Shown: positions 24,940 to 32,282 of the stretch, piece after piece
Layout: the number at the start of each line of letters is the position of its first letter
How positions within the stretch are numbered: position 1 is the first letter of the stretch
NCBI RefSeq assembly: GCF_900105685.1
Contig: NZ_LT629781.1
Span: forward strand, 3,038,001-3,102,000
Origin: Verrucomicrobium sp. GAS474
GTDB taxonomy: Bacteria > Verrucomicrobiota > Verrucomicrobiia > Methylacidiphilales > GAS474
DNA length: 64,000 bases
Direction: 5' to 3'
The notes under the pieces: generated by a model
Told to the model about the DNA's origin: nothing
Seen by the model: the letters and a program-made list of their open reading frames with translations, nothing else
The model's database searches: none
Translations under genes and position numbers: made by a program

Positions 24940-26277
24940 ATGCTCGAATTTCTCCAGGAAAAGGTCGAATCGGTCGTCAAGAACCTGCGCGGTTACGGCA
25001 AGCTCTCCGAGAGCAACGTCGCCGACGCCGTCCGCGAGGTCCGCCTCGCCCTCCTCGCCGCCGACGTCAACTACCAGATCGCGAAGGACCTCTGCGACGA
25101 GGTCAAGAAGAAGTGCCTGGGCGAGGAAGTCCTGAAAAGCATCCAGCCCGGCCAGCAATTCGTCAAAATCTTCCACGATGAGATGCTCCGCCTCTTCTCC
25201 GAGGGGAACCCGGAGCTCTCCTCCGCCCGCCCCCTCCGCATCCTCCTCACCGGCCTCAACGGCGCGGGCAAGACCACCACGGCCGCGAAGCTCGCCCTTC
25301 ATTTCCGCAAGCGGGTGAAGGAACACCGCATCGCCCTCGTCGCCGGGGACATCACCCGGCCCGCCGCCGTCCAGCAGCTCCAGACCCTCGGCAAGAGCAT
25401 CGACATCCCCGTCTGGTTCTGGCCGGAGGAGAAGACCCCCGCCGACCTCGCCCGCCGGGCCCGGGCCGAAGCCGAGAAGGAACGGATCGCCGTCCTCATC
25501 TTCGACGCCGCGGGCCGCCTCGACCTCGACGAGGCCCTCCTGGCCGAGCTGAAGGAAGTCTCCGCCATCATCGAGCCCCAGGAAACCCTCCTCGTCGCCG
25601 ACTCCGCCACCGGCCAGAGCGCCGTGAAGATCGCCCAGGCCTTCAAGGAGCACGTCCCCCTGACCGGCATCGTCCTCAGCAAGTTCGACGGCGATGCCCG
25701 GGGCGGTGCCGCCCTCTCGATGCAGCGGACCGCCGGAATCCCGGTGAAATTCCTCGGCGTCGGCGAAAAACCGGACGCCTTCGAGGTTTTCGACCCCGAA
25801 CGGCTCGTCGGCCGCATCCTCGGCATGGGCGACATCGTCGGCCTCGTCGAAAAGGCCCAGGAAGCCTTCGATGCCGACTCGATGGTCAAGATGGAGGAGA
25901 AATTACGTAAAAACTCCTTCGACCTCCAGGACTTCATCGATCAGATGCGGTTCATGCGAAAACTGGGCCCCATGGAGAATTTGCTTGGCATGATCCCCGG
26001 GATGCCTAAGGTGGCCAGTTCCGGCTTTGACGAAAAGCGAATGAGGCGCGTGGAGGCAATGGTGCTTTCCATGACTCCCCAGGAGCGTCGCAAACCGGAC
26101 ATACTCAATGCGAAGCGCAGGCAACGCATCGCCCGCGGAAGCGGGACGAGCGTGACGGAGTTGAACGACGTCGTCCATCGCTTCGAGGAGATGAAGAAAA
26201 TGATGAGCCGTTTTTCCCGAGGGAAAGGCGGCGGCCCGGAGAAAATGCTTTCCCGCATGATGGGAAAGCGGGGCTAG
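24940..26277 (+). CDS. ffh: Signal recognition particle protein Ffh (SRP54)
   Basis: ATG 24940 gives MLEFLQEKVESVVKNLRG, the normal Ffh start, and 445 residues; an upstream GTG at 24919 is unlikely. The N domain is followed by the G domain with P-loop LTGLNGAGKTTTAAKLA, then an M domain with GMIPGMPK and RIARGSGTSVTELN. The GTPase motifs differ from the usual: DITRPAA, DAAGRL instead of DTAGR, and SKFDG instead of TKxDG. GEKPDAFEVF is standard. It delivers nascent membrane proteins to FtsY. It heads the cluster with rpsP, khpA, trmD and rplS. Confidence 0.95.
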   Translation: MLEFLQEKVESVVKNLRGYGKLSESNVADAVREVRLALLAADVNYQIAKDLCDEVKKKCLGEEVLKSIQPGQQFVKIFHDEMLRLFSEGNPELSSARPLRILLTGLNGAGKTTTAAKLALHFRKRVKEHRIALVAGDITRPAAVQQLQTLGKSIDIPVWFWPEEKTPADLARRARAEAEKERIAVLIFDAAGRLDLDEALLAELKEVSAIIEPQETLLVADSATGQSAVKIAQAFKEHVPLTGIVLSKFDGDARGGAALSMQRTAGIPVKFLGVGEKPDAFEVFDPERLVGRILGMGDIVGLVEKAQEAFDADSMVKMEEKLRKNSFDLQDFIDQMRFMRKLGPMENLLGMIPGMPKVASSGFDEKRMRRVEAMVLSMTPQERRKPDILNAKRRQRIARGSGTSVTELNDVVHRFEEMKKMMSRFSRGKGGGPEKMLSRMMGKRG

Positions 26278-26321
26278 AAGAGAGAAAAAGTCAGTCAGAA
26301 GAAAAAGGACAGAGAAAGATT

Positions 26322-26579
26322 ATGGCAGTTTCCATTCGGATGCGTCGTGAAGGTACCACGAACCGGCCCTATTACCGGATCGTCGTCGCCGACAAGCAGA
26401 GCCCCCGTGACGGCAAGTTCATCGAACAGGTCGGCACCTATGATCCCACCAAGAAGACCAACGTCTCGACCCTCAAGGTCGACCGCGTCGAGTTCTGGAT
26501 CAAGAACGGCGCCCAGCCCAGCGAGACCGTCGCCAGCCTTCTGAAGAAGACGAAGAAGGCCGCCGCCGCCGCTGCTTAA
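26322..26579 (+). CDS. rpsP: 30S ribosomal protein S16
   Basis: The 85-residue protein starts MAVSIRMRREGTTNRPYYRI and contains VVADKQSPRDGKFIEQVGTY, the S16 signature. The C-terminus ends in a Lys and poly-Ala tail. A purine-rich leader (AAGGACAGAGAAAG) precedes the start. It assembles early in the 30S body. It lies 44 bases after ffh in the standard ffh-rpsP-khpA-trmD-rplS order. Confidence 0.97.
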   Translation: MAVSIRMRREGTTNRPYYRIVVADKQSPRDGKFIEQVGTYDPTKKTNVSTLKVDRVEFWIKNGAQPSETVASLLKKTKKAAAAAA

Positions 26580-26638
26580 GTTATTTCAAGCGTTCCAAGC
26601 GAACGCCGCGGATCGTCCAGAGAAGAAAGGCCCGAACA

Positions 26639-26881
26639 ATGCGTTACTTCCTTGAATTGGTTCTCCAGCGTCTCATCCGTCATCCCGACGATGTCGACCT
26701 GCGCCAGATCGAGGAAACGGGCCATACGACGTTCCAGATTTCGGTCCACCCCGAGGACATCGGACGGGTGATCGGACGGAACGGCAAGACGATCAACGCG
26801 ATCCGGGGAGTGCTGAACGCGGCAGGTTCCCGGAGCGATACGCGGGTCACGGTCCAGCTGTTCGAGAACAGCGCGGCCTGA
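26639..26881 (+). CDS. khpA: KH-domain RNA-binding protein KhpA
   Basis: The 80-residue protein is a single type II KH domain with the GxxG loop in IGRVIGRNGKTINAIR. This is the small KH protein that usually lies between rpsP and the ribosome-maturation/trmD genes. In other bacteria it binds many RNAs, often as a dimer with KhpB. An AAAGG leader lies before the start. Confidence 0.92.
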   Translation: MRYFLELVLQRLIRHPDDVDLRQIEETGHTTFQISVHPEDIGRVIGRNGKTINAIRGVLNAAGSRSDTRVTVQLFENSAA

Positions 26882-26968
26882 TCGAGGTCCGAAAGAGCGG
26901 GTCAAACCCTCTTCGGAACGATTTTAGAATTTGTTCTTTGTCAGTTTAGAGAAAGAGAGCGAAGCACG

Positions 26969-27655
26969 GTGAGGATCGATGTCATCACCCTGTTTCCCGG
27001 CATGCTCGAAGGAGCCTTGCAGGAGACGATCTTGGGCCGGGCGCAGCAGGCCGGATTGGTTGAGGTTCATCTCCACCAGCTCCGCGACTATGCGACCGAC
27101 AAGCACCGGATCGTCGACGACCGTCCCTACGGGGGCGGTCCCGGCATGGTCCTGAAGTGCGAGCCCCTCTTTGCCGCCGTCGAGGATGTCCGCTCCAAGG
27201 ATCCCCGGCCCGGCAAGGTGGTGCTGATGTCCCCCGGCGGGAAGGTCTTCAGGCAGGCCGTCGCGCAGGAGTGGAGCAACCAGGAACGGCTGATCCTGAT
27301 CTCGGGCCACTACGAAGGGCTCGACGAAAGGATCATCGAGCATCTGGTCGACGAGGAAGTGAGCATCGGCGATTACGTCCTGACCAACGGGACCGTTGCC
27401 GCCATGGTCGTCATCGACGCCGTCGTCCGCCTCCTGCCGGGAGTCCTCGGCAACGGAGAATCGGCCGGGAGCGATTCGTTCTCTGATGGATTTTTGGAAG
27501 GACCCCAGTATACTCGGCCTCCCGAGTTCAGGGGTTGGAAAGTGCCGGAGATATTGCTCTCCGGCGACCACGCGAAGATAGCCGCGTGGAGACAAGATTG
27601 TGCAGTGCGCAAAACCGCGCGGGTTCGACCTGACCTGAAACAGGCAAAAACGTAG
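26969..27655 (+). CDS. trmD: tRNA (guanine-N1-)-methyltransferase TrmD
   Basis: GTG 26969 (MRIDVITLFPGMLEG) gives 228 residues. SPOUT trefoil-knot motifs are DDRPYGGGPGMVLK, LISGHYEGLDERI and SIGDYVLTNGTVAAMVVIDA, followed by LPGVLGN. It methylates G37 next to the anticodon using S-adenosylmethionine and acts as a dimer. In most TrmD proteins the knot loop reads TGGE where this one has TNGT. It sits 8 bases... within the ribosomal operon, directly before rplS. Confidence 0.95.
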   Translation: MRIDVITLFPGMLEGALQETILGRAQQAGLVEVHLHQLRDYATDKHRIVDDRPYGGGPGMVLKCEPLFAAVEDVRSKDPRPGKVVLMSPGGKVFRQAVAQEWSNQERLILISGHYEGLDERIIEHLVDEEVSIGDYVLTNGTVAAMVVIDAVVRLLPGVLGNGESAGSDSFSDGFLEGPQYTRPPEFRGWKVPEILLSGDHAKIAAWRQDCAVRKTARVRPDLKQAKT

Positions 27656-27666
27656 AGAGAAAAGAT

Positions 27667-28002
27667 ATGTCGAAGTTAATCGAAAAAATCGAAAGCGAGC
27701 AGTTCAAGGCGGCCCCCAGCGAGTTCACCATCGGTGACGACGTGAAGGTCCATACCCGCGTCAAGGAAGGCGAAAAGGAGCGGACCCAGATCTTCGAGGG
27801 TACCGTCATCGCCCGCAAGGGCCGTGGCCTCAACGCCATGTTCACCGTCCGCAAGATCAGCTACGGCGAAGGCGTCGAGCGCGTCTTCCCCCTCCACTCG
27901 CCCCGCGTCGAGAAAGTCGAAGTGAAGCGTTCCGCCACCGTGCGCCGCGCCAAGCTCCACTTCCTCCGCACCCGCAAGGGCAAGAACGCCCTCGCGCTCT
28001 AG
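27667..28002 (+). CDS. rplS: 50S ribosomal protein L19
   Basis: The 111-residue protein contains FTIGDDVKVHTRVKEG, ERTQIFEGTVIARKG and ERVFPLHSPRVEKVEV, the L19 signature. It lies at the 30S-50S interface. It starts 11 bases after trmD with a GAGAGAAAAG leader. Confidence 0.97.
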   Translation: MSKLIEKIESEQFKAAPSEFTIGDDVKVHTRVKEGEKERTQIFEGTVIARKGRGLNAMFTVRKISYGEGVERVFPLHSPRVEKVEVKRSATVRRAKLHFLRTRKGKNALAL

Positions 28003-28035
28003 TTCGTAGTTCGCTCCGCCGACTGGAACCGGGTT

Positions 28036-28785
28036 ATGGGCCTCAAACCCAAAGCCGTTTCCAAAGGCAAAGCGAAAGACAAGGCGGCACTCCGCCAGGC
28101 CGATTTGCTGGGAGATCCCTCGGATCTCCCTTCCGAAACGCCTGGGGAGTGCCGCTTTTCGTTGCGTTTTCAATTCGAGATCGCCCTCCGCCGCCGGGGC
28201 TATGCCCTCGTCGCCGGGATCGACGAGGCGGGACGGGGCCCCCTCGCCGGCCCCGTGGTCGCCGCCGCCGTGATCCTTCCCGACGAGGGGTTCGACCATC
28301 CCCTCCTCGACGACTCGAAGAAGCTCTCCGCCCCCCACCGGGCCGAGGTCGCCGCCGCCCTCCGCGCCCATCCCGGCGTCCGCTTCGCCCTCGCCGAGGC
28401 GACACCGGAGGAGATCGACACCCACAACATCCTCCGCGCCACCCTGCTGGCCATGCGCCGCGCCGTCGAGGCCCTTTCCCCCCTCCCCCACTACCTCCTC
28501 ATCGATGGCCGGGACTGCCCTCCCGTCAACATCCCGGGCAAGGCGATCATCAAGGGGGATTCCAAGGTCCCCTCGATCTCCGCCGCCTCGATCCTTGCCA
28601 AAGAGGCCCGGGACGCCACGATGATCGCCTGGGCGGCGACCCATCCCGAGTATGGCTTCGAGATCCACAAGGGCTACGGTACCGCCCAGCACCTCGCCGC
28701 CCTGAGACGCCATGGCCCTACGCCGCTTCATCGCCGCTCTTTTGCCCCCGTCGGATCGGAAGCCGACCCCGGCCTTCTTCTTTGA
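28036..28785 (+). CDS. rnhB: Ribonuclease HII
   Basis: The 249-residue protein has an N-terminal basic extension of ~50 residues. The catalytic core follows with the acidic motif VAGIDEAGRGPLAGPVV, LLDDSKKLS, LIDG, and KGDSKVPSISAASILAKE. It removes RNA from RNA-DNA hybrids, including single misincorporated ribonucleotides. The 3' end overlaps yraN by 74 bases, and it follows rplS by 33 bases. Confidence 0.95.
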   Translation: MGLKPKAVSKGKAKDKAALRQADLLGDPSDLPSETPGECRFSLRFQFEIALRRRGYALVAGIDEAGRGPLAGPVVAAAVILPDEGFDHPLLDDSKKLSAPHRAEVAAALRAHPGVRFALAEATPEEIDTHNILRATLLAMRRAVEALSPLPHYLLIDGRDCPPVNIPGKAIIKGDSKVPSISAASILAKEARDATMIAWAATHPEYGFEIHKGYGTAQHLAALRRHGPTPLHRRSFAPVGSEADPGLLL

Positions 28786-29188
28786 GGAACGCGATTCCCG
28801 CGCCATCGGGATCTACGGGGAACGGGTCGCCGCCCGTTCGCTGAAACGGAGCGGTCTCAAGATCCTGCTCCGCAACCTCAAGATCGAGAAGAACGAGATC
28901 GACCTCGTCTGCCGCGACGGCGATACCCTCGCCTTCGTCGAGGTGAAGGCCCGCCGCGACGTCCTCCACGGCCAGCCCTCCGAGGCGGTCGACCGGATGA
29001 AGCGGGCCCGTCTCGTCCGCGCCGCCCAGCTCTATCTTCGGGAGCTTCACCGGGGGAAAAACCGGAGCGCGGTGATTCTGTATCGCTTCGACATCGTCGA
29101 AGTCCTTCTTTCCCCGGCGCAGCCGCCGGAGATACGGCATATCCGCGACGCCTTCGGCACCGATCCGAACCGGGAATATCGGGCGTAG
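28712..29188 (+). CDS. yraN: YraN/UPF0102 family nuclease-fold protein
   Basis: The 158-residue protein has the UPF0102 motifs GIYGERVAARSLKRSG, KNEIDLVCRDGDTLAFVEVK and an Arg-rich helix, laid out like a restriction-endonuclease-fold nuclease. The cellular role is not settled; Holliday-junction processing has been suggested. ATG 28712 lies inside rnhB, so the two are coupled. The first ~30 residues are less conserved, so a later start is possible. Confidence 0.9.
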   Translation: MALRRFIAALLPPSDRKPTPAFFFEERDSRAIGIYGERVAARSLKRSGLKILLRNLKIEKNEIDLVCRDGDTLAFVEVKARRDVLHGQPSEAVDRMKRARLVRAAQLYLRELHRGKNRSAVILYRFDIVEVLLSPAQPPEIRHIRDAFGTDPNREYRA

Positions 29189-29496
29189 CAGGGAGGGCGG
29201 GGGGCAGTGAATGCTCCTTCGGGACCGGGCAGAGATCCTATACAGCTGAAGGCGATCCGCACGTGTTCTAAGACGCAAGAGGGGCTTGCCTCCCGGCCAT
29301 GCCAGTTAGTCTCCCCGGAAAAACGAGTGTCGCTACCGCGACGGCATTTTGCCCCTCCTGAACCTCCCCGTCTGATAGACGTGAACTGCTCTAGCCGTAC
29401 CGCATCAGGCCGTTGTCTCGGTAGAAAGGGTCCGCTAGTTCCCCTGTCCGCTTGGGAGGAATCAGGCGTCCGAGTGCTGGCCGAGACGACGCGGCC
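29189..29496 (+). ncRNA. Candidate structured RNA in a 308-base gap between convergent genes (strand uncertain)
   Basis: No credible coding frame is seen. Several nested complementary segments exist. GAGGGGC (29279-29285) pairs with GCCCCTC (29351-29357) and encloses ATGCC/GGCAT (29299-29303 with 29343-29347), which encloses GTCGC-TACC-GCGAC (29329-29342). CGTCT-GAT-AGACG spans 29369-29381. A long arm pairs AGGCCG plus GTCTCGG (29407-29421) with CCGAGAC plus CGGCCT (29481-29497). A TCC-TTCG-GGA hairpin near 29215-29225 favours the plus strand. It lacks the hallmark sequences of tmRNA, RNase P, SRP or 6S RNA. Confidence 0.45.
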
Positions 29497-30537
29497 TTAG
29501 GGTTCCACATCAATCGGCGTACCGATCCTGACCATCTTCGCCAAGGCCTCGGCGTTCCAGTTCGCCAGGCGGAAGCAGCCGTGCGATTGCGTCCGGGAGA
29601 CGTTCTCCGGCTCGGGCGTGCCGTGGATGCCGTAGGTGGGGAGGCTGAGGCCGATCCAGACGGCCCCGACGGGGTTGCGCGGGCCGGGCGGGATGATGAG
29701 GCGTCCCGTGATCCCCTCGGCCTTGGCCGCATCGGCAAAGAGCTTCGGATCGAAGGTGTAGTTCGGATGAACGGCGATGACTTTGACGGCGAGGGAGCCC
29801 GAGGGCCGCTTCTCCTTGTCCTTCGCGATGGAACATGGGAAATGGGCGACGACTTTTCCCGTGGTGTCGAGGACATCGATGCTCCGCTCGGCGAGCCGGA
29901 TGCGGACCTTCGCGGCGGAAGGAGTCGGGGCGAAGGGACGGAGGGCCGGAACGCGCAGGACCGCCCCCGCCTGGGGGGAGGGCTGCCCGGGATTCAGCGC
30001 GATGAGGAAGGAGCGTTTCGCGTGGAACTTCTCCCCCAGGAGGTCCCAGATGGCGGTGTATCCCATTGTCGGCGCGGCGGCCTTTTCCTTCCACCCGTGC
30101 GGCACCGGGACGACGGCGGCGACGTCCTCGGGCGTGACGGTGTAGGTGGTGAGCGGCGTGGAAGCCCCCTCCCCTTGCAGGGCCTGCCACGTCGCCGCAT
30201 CGGCCACGCCGGTCACCGGCAGGCCCCGGCTCTCCTGATAGGCGCGGAGGGCTTTGGTGGAGCGATCCCCGTCGGTGCCGTCGATGAAGCCGCAGGAAAA
30301 GCGGTGCCGTTCCAGGGCGACCTGGAAATCGAGGAGCGGCGGGACCACCGCGGGCACGGGAATCGGTGCCGCAGAGGGAGCGGAAACGGAAACGCTGCTG
30401 TCCGTCGAGGGTGACGGCCCATCGATCGTGGTCGCCGCCGACGGAGTGGGCGGAGAAACGGGGGCGGCGGGTTCCGCCTTGATCGGGGCGGGAGCCGGAG
30501 GGGGAACAGGAGCCTGGGCTGGAACGACGGCGGGCAC
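29497..30537 (-). CDS. L,D-transpeptidase (YkuD family) with peptidoglycan-binding domain; likely made as a frameshift fusion
   Basis: GTG 30537 is the first possible start in this frame, but it lies inside a Pro/Ala-rich linker and would give a protein with no signal peptide. The frame is open back to a stop at 30682-30684 and runs through the A9 tract at 30640-30648, where it meets the membrane-anchor gene. Domains are: linker to ~65, peptidoglycan-binding fold (CGFIDGTDGDRSTKALRAY), a LysM-like segment, and the YkuD catalytic domain with IHGTPEPENV and Cys in SHGCFRLA. It would form 3-3 cross-links or attach proteins to peptidoglycan, which must happen in the periplasm. Confidence 0.85.
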   Translation of the reverse strand: MPAVVPAQAPVPPPAPAPIKAEPAAPVSPPTPSAATTIDGPSPSTDSSVSVSAPSAAPIPVPAVVPPLLDFQVALERHRFSCGFIDGTDGDRSTKALRAYQESRGLPVTGVADAATWQALQGEGASTPLTTYTVTPEDVAAVVPVPHGWKEKAAAPTMGYTAIWDLLGEKFHAKRSFLIALNPGQPSPQAGAVLRVPALRPFAPTPSAAKVRIRLAERSIDVLDTTGKVVAHFPCSIAKDKEKRPSGSLAVKVIAVHPNYTFDPKLFADAAKAEGITGRLIIPPGPRNPVGAVWIGLSLPTYGIHGTPEPENVSRTQSHGCFRLANWNAEALAKMVRIGTPIDVEP

Positions 30538-30635
30538 CGAGGCCTTAGGCTTCGGTGCGACCGGCGGGGCGGGCGGGATCGGAGGAGCCGGAACAGGAGC
30601 AGGCGGAGGAGGAGGGGCCGAGGCCGCCGGGGTCT

Positions 30636-30938
30636 CTACTTTTTTTTTACCGCGTCGGCACCGAGTTCTTTCCCTTCGGGATTAAAGACCTCGGCGTCGG
30701 GGTTCTGGCCCGCGATCTGGCGGAGCTGCTGGGTGGTCTGCTGCGCCGCCTGCTTCGGTGCCGGGACCGCGTTGGGAAGGGGGCTGAAGAAGGGCCAGAC
30801 GACCCAGGCCAATCCTCCCGCCAGGACGGCGAGGAGGAACCACGAGAAGAGATTCTTCCCGCCTTTCTTTCCCTTGCCTCCCGATGCCTTGCCGCCTTTG
30901 GGGGCAGGCTTGGCTTTGGCGTTCGCTTTTTCGGCCAT
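30636..30938 (-). CDS. Single-pass membrane anchor protein; zero-frame product of the frameshift locus
   Basis: The 100-residue protein starts with a basic Lys/Gly/Ala-rich stretch (residues 1-28). A membrane helix follows (NLFSWFLLAVLAGGLAWVV, ~29-51), then a short Gln-rich periplasmic segment (AAQQTTQQLRQIAGQNP). It ends DAVKKK at a stop immediately after nine A residues. The -1 frame past this point continues as proline-rich linker and L,D-transpeptidase, so a shifted product of ~480 residues would be a membrane-anchored enzyme. It lies 31 bases after pilC on the same strand. Confidence 0.7.
   Translation of the reverse strand: MAEKANAKAKPAPKGGKASGGKGKKGGKNLFSWFLLAVLAGGLAWVVWPFFSPLPNAVPAPKQAAQQTTQQLRQIAGQNPDAEVFNPEGKELGADAVKKK
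30639..30645 (-). promoter_or_regulatory. Candidate -1 ribosomal frameshift heptamer A-AAA-AAG
   Basis: In the frame of the anchor gene the mRNA reads GTA AAA AAA AAG TAG. The heptamer A AAA AAG has the X-XXY-YYZ form and is the same slippery sequence used by E. coli dnaX, with the zero-frame stop directly after it. A -1 shift gives VKKKVETPAAS and continues into the L,D-transpeptidase. The nine-A run could equally support RNA polymerase slippage. A weak GGCGG/CCGCC hairpin can be drawn downstream; no Shine-Dalgarno is seen at the dnaX-like distance. Confidence 0.5.
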
Positions 30939-30969
30939 GACCGGAGGCTAAGGGAAACGCGTTCCCGAA

Positions 30970-32214
30970 TCAACCCGTCTGGTTGCCGAGGTTCTGGATG
31001 ATGCTGATGAGCGGGAGGAAGAGGGCGATGACGATGGTGCCGACGACGAAGGCGAGGCCGACGATCATGAGCGGCTCAAGGAGGCTGGTGAGGCCGCCGA
31101 CGGCGACATCGACCTCTTCGTCATAGACGTCGGCGACGCGGACGAGCATCTCGGGGAGGCGGCCGACTTCTTCGCCGACCTGGACCATGCTGACGACGAT
31201 GGGGGGGAAGATGCCCGAGGCCTCGAGGGGGCCGACGACGGTCTCGCCCTCCTTGACGCTGTCGTGAATCTTGCCGATGGCGTCCGAGACGATCTGGTTG
31301 CCCGCCGTCTCCTTCGTGATGTTGAGCGCCGCGAGGATCGAGACGCCGCTGCTCACGAGGGTGCCGAGGGTCCGGGTGAAGCGAGAGATCGCCGTCTTCG
31401 TGATGAGGTCGCCGAGGAGGGGGAGCCGGAGCTTCACCTTGTCGGTCAGCCGCATGCCGTAGGCGGTGCTCATGAAGACCTTGATCGAGACGACGACGAC
31501 CGCGAGGAAGCCGAAGATGACGATGAAGTGCTGCACCAGCATGTCGCTGAGGTCGATGACCATCTGGGTGAGCCAGGGAAGGGCCGCGCCGTTGAGCATG
31601 TCCTTGAAGATCGCCTGGAACTTCGGGACGATGAAGGCCATCAGGAAGATCAGGATGCCGAAGGCGATGAAGAGGACGACGACGGGGTAGGCCATCGCCG
31701 AGGTGATCTTGCCCTTGATCCGCTCGGACTTTTCCTGGAACTCGGACAACCGCGCGAGGACGACGTCGAGGACGCCGCCCATTTCACCGGCTTTCACCAT
31801 GTTCACATAGAGCTTGGTGAAGATGTTCGGATGGAGCGCGAGGGCCTCGGAGAAAGTGCCGCCCGATTCGACCGATTCGGCGAGGGCCTCGATCGTCGCC
31901 TTCAGGACCGGATTGCGCTCCTGCTTCCCGAGCGTCCGGAGGGCGCGAAGGAGCGGGAGGCCGGCGCTGATAAGGGTCGCGAGCTGGCGGGTGAAGACAG
32001 TGAGGACCTTCGACTTGACGGTGCCGCCGGTCTTTTTCTTCGCCTGCTTGACCGGCGCGGCGGCCGCCCCCCCTCCCCCGCCCTGGGAAATGCGGGTGGG
32101 GAAGTAACCCTGTTGCTTGATCTGCGCGGCGGCGGCGGCCTGGTCCTTGGCGTCGACCTGCCCGGTGATTTGCTGTCCCGAGCCATCGACGGCGATATAG
32201 GAGAACGTGGGCAT
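30970..32214 (-). CDS. pilC: Type IV pilus / type II secretion inner-membrane protein PilC/GspF
   Basis: The 414-residue protein opens MPTFSYIAVDGSGQQITG, typical of PilC/GspF. It has two repeated T2SSF domains, each starting with a helical bundle (FTRQLATLISAGLPLLRAL and FTRTLGTLVSSGVSILAAL), and three membrane helices, the last near the C-terminus (AFVVGTIVIALFLPLI). A Gly-rich linker and Lys-rich segment lie at ~45-70. PilC links the cytoplasmic ATPase to the pseudopilus. It follows the two PilB genes on the same strand. Confidence 0.94.
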   Translation of the reverse strand: MPTFSYIAVDGSGQQITGQVDAKDQAAAAAQIKQQGYFPTRISQGGGGGAAAAPVKQAKKKTGGTVKSKVLTVFTRQLATLISAGLPLLRALRTLGKQERNPVLKATIEALAESVESGGTFSEALALHPNIFTKLYVNMVKAGEMGGVLDVVLARLSEFQEKSERIKGKITSAMAYPVVVLFIAFGILIFLMAFIVPKFQAIFKDMLNGAALPWLTQMVIDLSDMLVQHFIVIFGFLAVVVVSIKVFMSTAYGMRLTDKVKLRLPLLGDLITKTAISRFTRTLGTLVSSGVSILAALNITKETAGNQIVSDAIGKIHDSVKEGETVVGPLEASGIFPPIVVSMVQVGEEVGRLPEMLVRVADVYDEEVDVAVGGLTSLLEPLMIVGLAFVVGTIVIALFLPLISIIQNLGNQTG

Positions 32215-32282
32215 ATGATATTAAGGGGGGATGGATTTTAGATTTAGGTAAAACCGTTCCGTAAAACAAGAACGGGTTCTTC

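Noticed and set aside
29189-29496. tmRNA, RNase P RNA, SRP RNA or 6S RNA in the structured gap
   Set aside because: There is no TTCGA T-loop or CCA end for tmRNA, no GAGGAAAGTCC for RNase P, no GGAAGGAAGCAG for SRP, and the two ends do not pair as in 6S. The region is kept as an unassigned candidate.
30600-30680. dnaX-like stimulators around the slippery heptamer
   Set aside because: AAGGGA lies about 25 bases upstream, too far for the dnaX arrangement. The downstream hairpin is only 5 bp, so neither was claimed as evidence.
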